The notes: generated from the letters alone by a model not told the origin. A stretch of DNA of 64,000 bases from Poronia punctata (GCA_022579005.1 MU401600.1:36653-100652), one strand, 5' to 3'. Positions 1 through 13,450 are shown, counted from the first letter of the stretch. Translations and numbers: made by a program.

Positions 1-893
1 GATAGATAAGAAACAAAATCTTTCTGTCTAGGTACTCGTCCTGTACTCGTACCGCCAAGGTAAGACATTGCATGCCGATGAGCCGCCTTGCATTAGGTGC
101 AAGTAGTGTAGGTATATATCCCCGAGACAAATAAACAAATAAATGAATGAGTGAAGAAGTACAGGGGACAGAGTACCTAGCGAAAATTATATACCTAATG
201 TTTGACCGAGATTCATACCTAGACTAGGCATCTGAAGGCAATTGCAGCCAGGCTATCTAATCTACCTTATTTATCCTGGTAGGATTCTTCCTTCAACGCT
301 ACATCATCAACACCTTACCTCGGGGATATGAATTCGAAAGTTTGATTTGATATTTTTAATTTGAGTAGGAACAAGAAAATATGACGCACAAGTACACGTA
401 CGAGTAGAGACACGAAAGAAAGGGGCCGTGTAAAAGGGGCCGTGTAAGAGTACGAGTACCTACACGTTATGTTATGGTGGTCCGTGGAGTGGAAGCTATG
501 ACCATGACCAAATCCGAAAGAAAAAAGAAAAGTGATCACGTGAGAGAGCAGCAATAGGTCGGTACGAGTTTTTGTTGTTAAGTTAAGATTTGTTTCATTT
601 CACTATCTATGTACAACTTCCAAAGGAGCCTAGTTTCTAGCCGATATAGACCAGTATCTAGGTTTTAAATCCTTATATGCAAATATATCCAACTCGACCC
701 CCAGAAATATATACAATACATTCATCCATCGATCCATCGATCCATCATCATGCGGCTATGTGTCCTTAGCCTCATCGTACGAGGGGTATCTCATGTCATC
801 ATCCGTCCCATCCATCTCATCGGCGGTTCCTGTCGTCGAGGAAGCGAAGAAATGGGGGTATAATAGGGAGGAAGTGTGTGCGGTGCTGGTAAT
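1..893. other. non-coding spacer at the window start
   Basis: No open frame here has coding character. The stretch holds AT-rich sequence, scattered CTAGGTA/TACCTA-type words and a short ATCC-ATCG tandem near 725-748. The last part is probably the 3' UTR of the protease gene that ends at 894 on the minus strand. Confidence 0.6.
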
Positions 894-2110
894 TTAAGAG
901 TCGTTGTGGATGATCAGGTTGACGGTGTCGCTGGGGACGCCGCTGATGGCATCAGCCTGGGCAACGCTGGCGATGTATTCGCAGAGCTCGTCGACCGAGG
1001 CGGCGCCGAGGCCGAGGAAGTAAGCGCCGATACCGGCGACGTGGGGAGAGGCCATCGAGGTACCAGAGATGGTGTTGGTCTGACCACCGGGCCAGGTGGA
1101 CTCGATATCAGTGCCGGGGGCGAGGATATCGACGAGGGAGCCGAAGTTGGAGTACTCGGCAAGGGTGTCGGTGTTGTCGGTGGCGCCGACAGTGCAGACG
1201 GAGGGCTCGGAGGCCGGGGAAGAGGTGGAGGCGTCGGAGGCCTCGTTACCGGCGGCAACGGCCATGAAGTTGCCAGCGCTGACAACGTTGGCAGCGGCCT
1301 CGTTGACGGAATCGGAGACACCGCCACCGAGGGACAGGTTGACAACGACACCCTTGGGGCAGTCACGCTCGGGGGCGTCGGTCACGACGAAGTCCATACC
1401 GGCGATGACACCAGAGTTGGTGCCGGAGCCGTCAGCACCGAGGACCTTGACGGCGTAGAGGGCGACCTTCTTGGCGACACCGTACGTGGCGGAGCCGATG
1501 GTGCCGGCAACGTGGGTACCGTGGCCATTGCCATCAGTGTCGTCGCTGTCGACCTGGTTGGAGGCAAAGGTGGCGCGGCCCTCGAACTCCTCGTGCTCAA
1601 CATCGATACCGGTATCGACAATGTAGGCGCAGACACCCTCGCCGGCGCTGTCGTCATAGGTGTAGGTGCTGCTGCTGGCATCCGTGTTGGAGATACGAGC
1701 TAGACCCCAGTCGGCGTTCTCCTGGGTGGCGTAGGCGCGGACAACGGCATCGTGCTCAATGTACTCGACCTAGGAGAGATTGTTAGTTCGGGGGGGTCAT
1801 CGGGGGATTCTTGAAGTGTCATTTAAGCGCTTACATCAGCCGAGTTCTGAAGCTTCTCAACCTCATCAGCGGTCAGGGAGGCGGCGAAACCGACGAACTT
1901 GTGGGACTTGTAGGTGTAGTCGGCCTTGGCGGAGATGAGGCTCTTGTGGGACTCGAGGGCCTGGACACCGATGGTGCTCTTCATCTTGACGATGTACTTG
2001 CCATCGATGATCTCAGCATTGCGAGGCTTGACAAGGGGAGCGGGCGAGGCGCGCTTCGAAGGGGCGGCAAGCACCAAGGGGAGAGCGGCGAGGATGGCGG
2101 CGGAACGCAT
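894..2110 (-). CDS. secreted subtilisin-like serine protease (proteinase K type, S8A)
   Basis: Two exons (2110-1835 and 1769-894) around a 65-bp intron (1834-1770) encode 383 aa. The domain order is that of fungal alkaline, cuticle-degrading and proteinase K-type endopeptidases. Residues 1-16 form a signal peptide (MRSAAILAALPLVLAA). An inhibitor I9 prodomain follows, containing GKYIVKMK and the AADEVEKL-like end to about residue 100. The peptidase domain then carries the complete Asp-His-Ser triad: D144 in VDTGID, H175 in HGTHVAG and S330 in GTSMASPH. An oxyanion-hole Asn lies in the AAGNE segment. The intron falls between prodomain and catalytic domain and the frame is continuous across it (NSAD/VEYI). 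The length is normal for the family and nothing is broken. It is expected to be made as a zymogen, to mature by autoprocessing and to act extracellularly on proteins. The physiological substrate cannot be told from sequence. Confidence 0.95.
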
Positions 2111-2263
2111 TTTGATGTGAGGACGAGTTGACGACTTTGGGTTTAGAAAGATAGAAGAGGGATGGACTCTTCTACTGGATGATGAGATGGGATGAGATGA
2201 GATGTGATGTGATGGATGAGGATGCAAAAGAAAAGACGTCTTTCTCCGGGGACGAAGCACTCC

Positions 2264-2273
2264 TTTTATAAAA
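2264..2273 (-). promoter_or_regulatory. TATA-like element of the subtilisin gene
   Basis: A palindromic TTTTATAAAA lies about 155 bp upstream of the protease ATG, a plausible core-promoter position for a highly expressed secreted protease. This is inference from position and sequence only. Confidence 0.35.
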
Positions 2274-5200
2274 CTCGCATCTATTCACAAAGGCGTTATG
2301 TTTCCGTGTCGTATCTTGGTCGGCCGCCATATCATATCTCGCCATGGCAGATCATTCCCGGTAATAGCAAGTCTTTAACGGCATCAGAAGCATGCCTGAA
2401 GACCGTGGACCGACTACTACTGTGGATACTCCAGGGGGAGGTTGGGGGTTTGGCTGACCGTTGCATATGCACACAGCCAAGGCCCGGGGCAACCAGGGTT
2501 AAACAAAGCAAAACGCAGACGACTGAAGCTTGTTGGCCACTGTTCCTGAATGTCCTTTAACGTGATATCTCCGACTGCCACAAGCACCTTGTCAGAATGT
2601 CGATCATAGTCAGACGCGCGGGCGAACCACGGCCTTTACGAGTCTACTACTGTAGAAAGCAGTAACAGATCACTGGCTCTACTGGAACTCTGGGAACTTC
2701 ATGGGGCCCTCGCGTGCCTGGGTTCTTCCTGGGTTCGCCAAAGATGTTGGGTCCTGTGCTCGATGGCGGATCCGGCCCGATCGAGTCATGAGCCAGATAA
2801 TGCATTCTGTTGGCTGGTGGTCGCTGATCGTACCTTTGGCGACCTTGGAGGTGCACATGCCATTGGGCCTTCTGGTAAATGTTTCGCAGCAGCCTTGTCG
2901 ATCTAAGCTCCAGTAAACAGATCTCTTATCAGGCGAGCTGAGTGTCCCCCCCCAAAGACCCTACGGACATCTGTGGACAGAGCGAGACAACCAATGACCA
3001 CCCCAAGCGCCAGCAGCTCGCGTTCTGGCCGAATGAGATCTGCCGGCTGGTGCCAAGGCGACGATCAGCCTCAATCTGGGCATCGACGGTATCGACGACT
3101 CGACCCCATGCTTATGCGCGAAACTATGTCCTTCCCGAAGCGGAATTATCCCCCCCATAGCTTAGCCAAGCTAGCGGCTATTCTACCTTGTAGAGGACAA
3201 GGCTGCCTCGGGTTGCTCAAACAGTTTGGCGAAGATCGACGTCACTGCTTTAGAATCTTGGAACGTTACTACGACTGCTTCGATGGGCCCCTTTCCCCTG
3301 TGATCTCCCCAGGAAAGTAGAATGACCAGTCCTGGCAAGTGTCAAAGTCAAAAGGGCCAGTGCCAAGCATTCTGGCGAGCTCCGGGGTGGGCACGGTGGG
3401 GTACCGGACTGGGCAGTGTTCAGGGTCGGGGATTTAGCAAGGACCTGGTCAACCAAATACCTACCGAATGCTTCGTGTTTCAGTGTCAGAATGAGAAAAT
3501 GTGACACTCCTGAGTCGGTCGTTGTGGTCCGCATGGGGTTTCAACTGCCGGGTGTTTGTTAATAAACTATAAAGCGGTTCTTGACACCTAAGCTGGGCCG
3601 CGATTTACTACCTCGTACGCCACTGACTGATTGCTCTAGGTCAAGGTAAGTAGGTTAGAAGATATGGGCATGCGGCAAAATACCTACTACACAACTGATA
3701 TCGTGCAGTTGATTGGATCAAAATCCAGCTCCGGGATGGATCTAAAGTGTTATTAGCGTCTGTATGTAATAGAGAAGCCACAACCGGAATCAAGGTCGTA
3801 GTGAATATGTACCCCACAGTTTCAACAAAGAGTGTGGTGAAGCAGGGAAGGAGGTGGGTTTTCGTAGTTGCCTCCTGCATTACATCTTGGGGTAGGTGTC
3901 CGCCTCCGTCCACACATGTACTAGACTACACGTACCGTATCTAAAGCAGACATTACCTACTCATACGTACATGCCTACCTTGTAATAATACGAGTGTCTC
4001 CCTCACGTAACTTAGGTAATAAGGTGTTCTAACATTGACCACCAAAAAGCTTGGAGGACTTCCGTTGCCGGACAATAAGCGCCAATCGCTACCGCACACG
4101 GCAGTCGGGAGCCAGCCGATAGCGCGGCTAACCTTACTCACTGAGGAAGGCCGATTCAAGGCGGGCTTGGCCGTTCGCGCTTGATAGCACGCAACCCGAA
4201 GAATAATAACAGAATCGCGCAAACTTCCGTTATCGTTGATGAGTTGGCGGCTGCTGGATAGGGTATGTTGCCAAGCTCACGGTATAAGGCCGCAAGGTGC
4301 TTATTGGTGGCACACCGCCGGTCGACGATTCGCGATCGAGTAATCAACGTCTCCGTGCAGGTTTTCGAGAAGCGAGCCGAGCAACCTGTTCGAGTGTTGG
4401 CTGAGAAGCTGGTTGGCTGTAACCTACCTAGACAAGGAAAAGAGCAGGGGCGAAGATCGCCGTCCTAGCTGGGGCATTGCACTCGAGAGTAACTCGGTGA
4501 TGCCTTCAGTTCCGGTGTCGAAACAGCAACGATGTTGACTAAGGATACAGGTGCCGAGTTCCTCTCACAGCCCATCACCCTAGTACCTACATGTACCTTG
4601 GCGATATCAAGTGGCTGGCATGTGATGTTCAGCATGAAGCATGTTATGAAACCGCATTTTCATGTCTACGAACCTAGGTCAGATATCAGGGCCAAGAGAC
4701 TCCCCATCTTCGTCTTCGACCAAGAAACCTCAAACATACGAGTACAGCAATGCGACATACGTCACACCAAACCCCCTTTCGATATTAGGTAGGTAGGTAG
4801 GTGTCTTGCATAATTGCATTGCCGTTGCAACCTTGGCACACACCGGCGCTTCTATGTCAGGATGTGACCAAGAGGCTTGGCCAAGGCTTGTTCTCTGGAT
4901 CATGGTTTTTAAGTGATATGCATTGGCCTCAAAGGTTTTAACGCATGTCGAAGAATTAATTATCGGGTCCATCGTCCAGTAGGTTAGATATTGCAGCCGC
5001 ATCCCTTCCGCGATTGGTAATCTTCGAGAAGAGTATGGTGAAAATCACTTAACCTAACGATCTTCAAATTCTTGTTGATCAGATCTTAGATCGTTCACTA
5101 AAGACCTGTTGAAAATCTTCGCGTCGCACTATCATACAAACGACATACATAGTTCAGAGAAATAGACGCGGTAAACAGACCTAAAATTAGTAGGCAGTAG

Positions 5201-7298
5201 AATCGTGGCGAAGAGTTGCATCGACGCAGCTTGTGTTCCCTACAGTGCTTTGCTCTTGCATCACCATGCCCGATGGCCGGAGACTTGTTTATCGGTCCGT
5301 TGGATGTTTTGACAGCTCCCAAGACATCTGAACAGGACCGACAGAACTCCCCCCCACATTCCTCAGGTTCTTCCCCACTTCCATACCTTACTACCTTGGC
5401 ACTGCTTGGCACCTACCTGTTCCTCGTCAGGGGCATGCCCTGTACGACAACAAGCTTACGACGTGCCGGCTATGGCTTCAGGGGCATCACAACCTAAATC
5501 CAGTACCGGCCCTTCCCAAAACAAGAGGTCATCTTCGTATTGACAATGAGTTGCTAGGTAGATACCATCTCTCTCCAATACAATTTGTTATTTGCGTGAG
5601 GGCATTTGCAGTATCACTGCAAGAGGTTAGGTGTGATTCCGACGTTCCGAGACCATAGCACTACTCGTAGTGGTAGTTGCATACTGAGCCTTCGCCTTCG
5701 CCTCCTCCTATTATCACCTTCTTTTTTTTTTCTACGTACAAAAGTTCCTACATAAAGAACGGAAAGAGCTCGGACCCAACCTTCCTCTCTGATAATCAAT
5801 ACAGGAGAGCTATTAGAGGTGGGAAATCAATGATCATAATACGTGTCGATACAGAGATCCTCCCTCCTTTAGACTACCTCCTACGTACCTACCTAACCTA
5901 ATTGTCGCTCTCCACACCTCATCTCCAACTTGGGGTAACGGCATTTATGAACAAGCGAGCCAATATCAGAGGCTCGCTAATGGCAGGCAAATAATAAAGT
6001 AACAGGGGTTTTCCCATCTTCTACCGATGAGTAAATACCTACTTACTCACATAGCCCGTGTTCGATGTTTCTTGGATATCAGCTCGCCACCTAACCGATT
6101 GAAAGGGCTCGGAGAAGAGCAAGGCCTCATCTACCTAACCTACCGCTTCGGATGGATTTCTCAGTGCCAACAACAAGTGACTTTCCTCCGCATCAGTTGA
6201 GATGCGAGGTACCGGACACAGTCGACGCGGATATAGTGGCAAAATACTGGCCATTTCCGGCTTTGTGCCGCGCCCCCAGAGAGCGGAAGAAGAACGTAGA
6301 TAGCGGGGTCGGTTCAGGTGTACTCGTAGCTTGATGCGATATTTGGAAGCTCCTCTCCGGTCCCGCGCTACCTTACTTACTATCTGGTGCGCAGTTCGTA
6401 TATTGCCCTCGGTGACGTCAAGATAGATTTATCGTCTTCTCGTGAACGGCCTGCTAGTTGAGAACTAGAGATATGCCTCGTAGCAAATGGTCTTTCTTTC
6501 CTAAACAACTCACTCTATATAGAACGGATGGACTAACAGATGCAGGATTTGCTTGCGTCGGATAGCTACTTTATGGATGTCGAGAGCAAAAGTTGTTTTT
6601 GTCCAACTGGCCGGCGCCCCATCTCGCGGTCTTGTTTCCAGACTTATTTATAGATGAGAAAGGTTAAGCGCATGAGTGCGCATGTGCTCTAGGAAATACG
6701 TACTCGTATGAAGCCAAAAAAAAACAAAAAAAAAAAAAAAAACACCAGAAAAATGGCCACAAAAACATGATCAAAGGAACCTTAGGGTACGGCACTGCCA
6801 TTAAAGAGGAGTATCTAACCTAGTCGATGCGGCCGAAGAAGTGAATCGCCCTCCCAGCGCGTCTAATTCCTTCCTTCCTTCCACCATCAACGAATCCCTC
6901 GGCCGCTGGCCGGCCCTACAATCGGGGAATTCTTTATTTGGGGTTTGTTTGTTATTGCGGAAATCGGAGTTGAGATTGGCTTTCACGATGCCAAGATGCA
7001 AGAGCTCTACCTATCTAACCTAAATCCTTCTGAATGCATATACCTAACCTAACCTGACCTTCCTACCTTCCTTCCATCGTCGGCCAACCCGGCAAGTATG
7101 TATGTATGTTATGACATTTTTTTCTCTATTTTTAAAGTTTACAATGAGTCCAAGGATTCGATTTATTCATTTGGTGTAGATAACTAGTAAGTAAGTAAGT
7201 ACCTAGATTCTCATCTTCTGTAGGATAAGGATATCATCAATTCATCTCTACCTACCAACGCCTAGTAGAAAAAGAAACTCTCGAAAAGTAACAAGATC
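2274..7298. other. 5-kb gene-poor spacer
   Basis: The open frames here are short, lack a partner exon and show no recognisable domain. The spacer contains repeated CCTACCTAACC / GGTTAGGTAGG words (for example near 4791-4802, 5884-5900, 6130-6142, 7006-7050), an A-rich run at 6716-6742, and short TATG and GTAA tandems near 7098-7110 and 7190-7200. I see no tRNA or other structured RNA gene, though a short ncRNA could be missed by eye. Confidence 0.55.
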
Positions 7299-7336
7299 CT
7301 AATAAGAAAACTGTTCTTCGGGAAAATAAGGAGCCC

Positions 7337-7380
<44 letters not shown>

Positions 7381-8241
7381 TTCTTCGGTGGTGGCGATGC
7401 CGTCTTCGTCTTCATCTTGGTAACGAAAGTAGTCGACTTCGTCTTGGTGGTGTTTTTAAAACCATTATTCACCACAGGACCATGCGCAACAGGATAATCA
7501 CCAACCATTGTCCCCTTTGAAAGATCCGTGACAACGTATCCGTGGACATTACCACACTACAATACCACACACACATTACACGTTAGCTTATCTGACCTGA
7601 CCTATATCAACTGGAAGAGAAGAGGAAGAAGACAGGGGAAAGGGGGATGAGGATGGGGAAGGGGAAAATAAAAAAGACAGAAACTAACCTGTATAGTGCC
7701 ATCCGTCCCAACTTTAAAAACAGCCGGATTATCACCAAGTTCGAATCCGAAACCAGCATATACAGCACCACCCTCCGGATCGTGCCGAAACGGCGGATTA
7801 TCCGTCAAGCAGGAACAGCCAAACGTGTGAGAGTTGAGAAGTGAGCAATCTTTGCACTAGGTTAGGTAGATATTGCGCGTTAGTCCAGTCCAGTCCAGTC
7901 TAGTCTAGTAAAAAGAAGAAGATATAATACAGGGGAGTAAAAACCAAAAGAACAGATAAATGAGTATAGAAATCACTTACAAACTCCTTAATCCCGGCCT
8001 CTTCTCCGGGTTCGGCCGCGGTGAATTGGGGAGAGCCAGAGTGTAGGACGAGACAGGTGTTTAGATCTAACCTGCTCGTCACTAACAACTCTTCCTCGCT
8101 GTTCTTGTTCTGGCTAGGGACTTGACATTGTGCGGTGAGAGTGGTGGTGTTGTTGTTGTTGTTGTCTAGGGTGAATTTGCAGTTGTTAGTGGCGACGACG
8201 AGAACAATAGGCCATGATATGAGGAGGGTGGAAGTCTTCAT
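7299..8241 (-). CDS. secreted CVNH (cyanovirin-N homology) domain protein with poly-Thr tail
   Basis: Three exons (8241-7981, 7856-7689, 7556-7299) separated by introns of 124 and 132 bp give 228 aa. Joining them restores a continuous frame. An N-terminal signal peptide (MKTSTLLISWPIVLVVA) precedes a CVNH-like module. Its two repeats each have the usual pattern of a Cys pair, an LDLN-type strand and a DG turn: LTAQC then SRLDLNTC in the first, and FCKDCSLLNSHTFGCSC then FELGDNP with VGTDGTIQCG in the second. CVNH domains are small lectin folds that often bind high-mannose or GlcNAc-type glycans. The C-terminus has a Lys/Thr-rich segment with 14 consecutive Thr, encoded by a pure trinucleotide run, and no membrane anchor. 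The family call is an inference from the Cys/LDLN/DG spacing. The ligand is unknown. Confidence 0.7.
7338..7380. repeat. CGT/GTC trinucleotide microsatellite in coding sequence
   Basis: About 14 copies of a trinucleotide encode the poly-Thr tract of the CVNH protein on the minus strand. Copy number is likely to vary between strains. Confidence 0.9.
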
Positions 8242-8255
8242 TTTTTTTTCCCCCG

Positions 8256-8285
8256 TTGTGTTGTGTTGTGTTGTGTTGTGTTGTG
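8256..8285. repeat. TTGTG pentamer tandem repeat
   Basis: Six copies of TTGTG lie immediately upstream of the start codon of the minus-strand CVNH gene, in its probable 5' UTR or proximal promoter. They read CACAA on the transcribed strand. Confidence 0.85.
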
Positions 8286-9414
8286 TTATTTAGGTACCTA
8301 GGTAAGTATGAAGTCGGGATATAGTGTAGTAAGTGTAGTCTAATAATTTATTTGAAAAGTGACGTGGTTAAAGGGTGTAGGTATACCTACCTATTTATAT
8401 CCTTAGATCTTCCTCCGTTGGTTACCTACCTAGACATTGTATTCTACAAGTGTTCTTTTGTCTGTTGATAAAGGGTTAATAACAACGGACAAAGAAGCTA
8501 TTTTACAACCTAACAAGGCATTCCATGCTTTGTCTCGACTTGTAGTGGTATGTTCTATTATAGTATCAAAGACGGGGGATCCCCTTGGTAGGAATCAACG
8601 CATTGTTCTTCATTGCCGTCGTCCCTCGACGTTGTTCTCTACATACCTCCCCTGTCAACAAAGGTAAATGGCCAACGACTTGCGGTTGGCATGTGCAAGA
8701 CGATGTAGGTGTAACCTTCTGCCTAGACCATATCCCATCAGCCTCATTCCTCAGACTATGACTCCCAACGAAGACCTCGATTTTATTGAAGCTAGCGAGA
8801 ACAATGTGGACGGATCTGATCTACGCCCCTCGAATCACGAAAACGCTGGCGACATAATTCCGAAGCCAAAGTACCAACATCTACAATACTATAAAACAAT
8901 GGGAGCCTCACATTTGTTCGACTTACCTACTAGGTAGGTTAGTGTGGATAAAACTCAAAGACGGTTCTATCACATTGCATATATCTTTCGATCGAGATGC
9001 CCAATTATGTCATGGATAGTATGTAAATATTATGTCTCTAGTATATCAAGTTCCCAGTGTATGTATGCAAACCAGGAGGGTTGCTTGTTCCTTCGCTCTT
9101 CTACATAGTTCGTACGTCTCCCTGACTGTATTACAACCAAGGACAAGAAGCCCCAAACACCGTAACCCAAATCATAAACCTGGATTTCGCACAACTCGCA
9201 GTCGGCTTCCACATACACCCCCCTTTTTCGAGGTTCGTGAACAATTGCCTTTTTTGACTGGCTGTTTTCGGTTTTTCATCTCAGTCCGACCATGGACGGT
9301 GGACAATGATTATTTGGCGACATGGCCATCATAAATTGGCCAACCGTGGTGTTATCAGACGAGCCAGGTCGTAGTCAAGTCGTAACGGCGTATTCCGAAA
9401 CATCTTCGACTACA
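8286..9414. other. non-coding spacer between the CVNH and GT15 genes
   Basis: This is upstream sequence of the CVNH gene and 3' flank of the mannosyltransferase. The short open frames have no domain and no partner exon. Confidence 0.55.
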
Positions 9415-11173
9415 TTACGGGCTTGCCCAGCCACCAGCAACATCGACCCACTCGGCCAGGCATGAGCCTTCTTTGCCTTCGACATCCTGAATGTCCGTGT
9501 CACAGCGGCAACGGCAGCCGACACCGTTCTCTTGCTCTTCGTCCCAATGCTCCCAATAGTCGTCCTCTTCGATACGGAACTTCTCGTCAGCCGTCGTCAG
9601 CTCGAGGAAGGGCTCCCGAGGCAACTGTCGGGCAGGGGCATTAGACGGGCAATGCTGGATAGTAGTGTGTCGGTAACCGAAGTCACGGAAGTAGTGGATG
9701 TCACTAGGAGCTAGCAGAATGCCAGCAGCAAGAGAATGAATAGGAGCATCACCCCACTACATCAATAGTTAGCAGATATTCTCAGCTGTGATCGGAGTCG
9801 AGGGACTTACTCTTTCCATCCAGAAGCCTCCACTACGGTCCATCATCTCGAAGAAGTCCTGGTACGGCTTGCTACGGAACCAGTCGAGCCTGGCGATTTC
9901 GAAATTGGACCAGAAATGACACATGTTGTAACTCTCGCCTTCCATTTCCTCGGGATCGATCTCGGGCATACCGCGACCGGGCTCAACTCGGAGGATCTCT
10001 TCGGGCAGAGGGGGCTTGAAGTTGGGATCGTCTTCGGGGCGCGATTGCTTCTCCTTGGGCTCGACAAACATTTCCCATAGGCCTTGAGATGTAATATTGT
10101 TGAGACGTTTGTAGGCAGATGCATATCTAAAGATGTTGGGCACCGTTTCCCGCAATTCTTTCACAGCAATCGTAAAACCGTAAGTCTTATTGTTCTCGAT
10201 CATCTTCAGGAAGGGATCACTAAGGGACAAGTCAGCAATAATACAATTGTAAGCAACGAAGTGGGACGTACTAGGTAATGTCGCAGAAGTACTTGATCTC
10301 GGGCTCCAGTCGCCAGTACCAATCGTAATCAGCAAGTAGGGGGTGGTTGTAGAAGAACCTAGCGCGCAAGTTAGCAATCGAGATGCAGTAGAGGATATCA
10401 TCACCTGTAAAGAAACATACCCAGAATAGAATCTGCACATGGCGTGGTAACTTTCGAGACCACCATACATGACAGCGGCATCGCCTTGCTTAGCGATGCC
10501 TTCCTTGGCAACCTTGGGGTCGATCCAGTCAGGATAACCCCACATGTCTGCCTCAACCTTGCCAAATTCAACAGGGGCCGAGGTGTAATTTTTGACGGTA
10601 TCTTTGAATGTCTGGTTGAAGTCGCCGTCGTTCAGGAAGACGTAAGGATAATGGTACCATCGGTTAAAGTGGCGCTCAATGGATTTGATCGACTGAATCA
10701 CACCATCAAGCTCCTTGTTTCGTGCAAGCACCACGAAAGCGGCCTTTGCTCGAGGTTTCGACGTGTCGGGCTCAAGGCAACCGGTCACGAAAACCTTGTC
10801 ATGGTCCTCGCTGATCTTCCTATTCGTCAAACCACATTAGCAACGACGTTTTGTACGGGTGCTGTCCAACAGGATAAGTCACATACCTGATAGCCGGTGG
10901 CGCACCAGCGGGGGCCAGTATACTCGTCGGCGAGCTTGGGTGCCTCACGAAAAGCACCAGAATAAGCACTAGGACAATGCATGGAAACAATACAACGACG
11001 CCTAATGGTACAGAGATGCTCGAATTCCCCCTTAACCGGATTGGTTTGCGCAGGAAAGCAAGACGCGAATGGAAATGCGGCGCGCGTCCATGCCTCTTTT
11101 CGTCTGCCGTCGGGAGCTGCGAGTTACCGGACGGTAATGGCACACGCCGGTAGGCACGTCTTATTATATCCAT
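9415..11173 (-). CDS. GT15 alpha-1,2-mannosyltransferase (KRE2/MNT1 family)
   Basis: Five exons (11173-10887, 10819-10421, 10358-10272, 10219-9811, 9756-9415) with introns of 52-67 bp encode 507 aa. It is a type II Golgi membrane protein: a basic cytosolic tail, one membrane span at about residues 55-76, a short stem, then the catalytic domain. Family signatures are AAFVVLARN, the FNRWYHYPYVFLND block, ADMWGYPDWID, DYDWYWRLEPE-KYFCD (the metal and donor-site region) and YNMCHFWSNFEIARLDW, which carries the conserved Glu. It also has SGGFWMERWGDAPIHSLA and HYFRDFGYRHTTIQHCP. These enzymes add alpha-1,2-mannose from GDP-mannose to O-linked and N-linked glycans, and so serve cell-wall mannoprotein synthesis. 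The acidic, Cys-rich C-terminal tail (GCRCRCD...) is longer than in yeast Kre2. All motifs are intact. Confidence 0.95.
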
Positions 11174-12839
11174 ATCGGGCTGGCACCAAGGAAACCAGGA
11201 TTTCGAGGCTCGGTGATAATACAGGTATGCGCACGAGTGCAGTTCTCAGCGCAGGTATTAGGCAGTTCTTGATTATGATGTTGATTCTGGTTTCCAAGAT
11301 CGATATATACTTGAGCGGAACCAATGGTGGCAAGGACGAACCAGCCAGGAGAACGAGGCCGGTAAAAAGGGCTATTTATTATGTGGATAGGTCGGAAGAA
11401 GCGTATACTTGAATCTCAGATGTTGAGCAATGATTATAAAACTGGGCGATGCCTTTGTAACTTGAAATTGTTCGTTCGGGAGGCCTGGAAGACCGGTAAT
11501 ATTTCGTCTGGCGCGCGGGAGATCGTGTCGAAGGAGGAACGAGCGACGAGGGCGAGGCCCCTTGAGGAAGTGGCCGGCAAGATTTTGGCAACGGAAGTCA
11601 CAAAAGACTAGGAATTGACACACAAGGCGTCAACCCGCAACTAATCTTGCTGTGATCGTAACTGCGTCAGATAATATAGGTAGTCGCGCTCTGCTAGATC
11701 ACAGAGAGCTTCATCTGGCGCTGATTCCAGGACAGCCAGCAGGTGGCGATGCGACGTTTGCTGGGTACTAACCAGCCTCTTGGGATGATAAGACCGCGCA
11801 ACTTTAACACCAGAGCACAACGGAGCCAGAGCCGTATAGGCGGATTAATGAGATGTGTCCCCTTTTCTACAATTTGATGAACAGACAATATGATGGATGG
11901 GTGGTCTGGATGGGAAATGGGAAATGGGCGAAGTACCTCCCTGCAATAAGAGATAAGAATTTTGCTTGCCTGCAGCAGTAGGCGGCGGTGATGAATGTAT
12001 GGAGAGCCCCTGGCCACAGAAAGTACTAGAGTAATACTTGTGGAGTAACTTTACAATCCGGTTTTGTAGGGTAACTTTCATGTACCGAGCTTGTCAGTCT
12101 TACCAATTTTCCTAGTACCTGAAGGGAAAAATAGGGGCACAGCCGCCGACCCACAAATAGCCCCCGGTCTCCCCCATTACTGGAATTTAGTGGGCTGGGA
12201 TGACTCGATTCTGGCCAATGGTACTAGGCCAAATCGATAATAGTGGCTGCAGGTGCTGTGCCGTCTCGTGTCAAATGCACGCCATGTCATTTAAATGTTT
12301 GAATTGGTGTTGATTTTTATCACCTGTAGATGCGGTCACAGCATAATACTGTTCTGTCTACGAGATGAGGAGGGATGTCAATACCATAACGTATCCGACT
12401 CGATGTGTCCGGTTGTTCCAATTGGGGACAGACACGGAATATAGGAAAATTTCAATCAATAGTCCCTATAGGTCACAGCAAGCCACGGTCCGTGTCTGAA
12501 CCTTGGTCTATCGTTGCATTTTGTTTCAGGCTCGCTTCTTACATCAAATTTGAAGTACCGGTGACGAAGACTGGAGCTTGTACGCGCAATCATATACAAC
12601 CCCCTGAAGATACCTTAGTAATCGTATGAGCTGATGCCATGATCCTATTCGAACTTTGATTTGTCACTTGTCTGTTCCAGGATAATACATTATTCCGACG
12701 CGTCGGTGTTGTTTCCCCTGCCTATTGGCCCAGACCGTACTTTACGAGTAGATATTGTGGAGGTGGTGAAAGTGAATTACAAGAAAATCCGGACAAACTC
12801 TGAATAAAAAAGTAAAACTTACGCGAAGGCCTCTGCCCC

Positions 12840-12857
12840 TAACCTACATGTAGGTTA
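12840..12857. repeat. 18-bp perfect palindrome
   Basis: TAACCTACATGTAGGTTA is its own reverse complement. It is built from two copies of the AACCTA word that recurs in this genome's spacers. A dimeric DNA-binding protein site is possible; nothing else supports a role. Confidence 0.6.
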
Positions 12858-13450
12858 CCTAAGTAGTTGTCGGGTGTAGTGAGATCGGAGTCTCCTGTGA
12901 CACCACAGCACACGCGACGGCAACACGACTCGACTCTTGGCCTGATGCACAGTCTCTTATAGCCCGACGCAACAACGTTTTCTATGATTGCACCACGGTT
13001 AGATAAGGGGTATGCATATTCTGTAGTATGGTCGAGTTCTGATAAGAATTGGGTATCGGTAGAAATGCAGGAGTGAAATCACTGCCAGGGATTTCTTGTC
13101 GACCCGAATTCATTGGTGGGAGTCTAGGTATGTAGGTACTCCCCCGAAGTGCCACCCTCGGGCGGCCTATTCAAACCCCATGCCTGCGAGCTGCAAGCCG
13201 GATCGCACCGCGACGAAAAAGAAAGAAAGAATGGAAAGCAAGCCCATGTTTTTAGATTGACCATAACTATCATGGCAAACCTAGGTTATGCAGGTGACCT
13301 ACCTATAATCGTGCACGAGCAGATGCGTACGAGCGACCATACATTTAGATTGGACCATTATAGTAAACCCGTCGCGAACAGTATCTGGGATTCATGGGTG
13401 GCGGGCAGTTCATTTGACCTCGCTATAGGGAGGGTATATATATGCCGGCA

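Noticed and set aside
876..1703. Long plus-strand open frame rich in Gly, Asp and Val
   Set aside because: It is the antisense shadow of the subtilisin gene, whose catalytic triad reads on the minus strand.
7725..7760. GTTCGAATC word resembling a tRNA T-loop
   Set aside because: No acceptor, D or anticodon stems can be formed around it, and it lies inside a CVNH exon.
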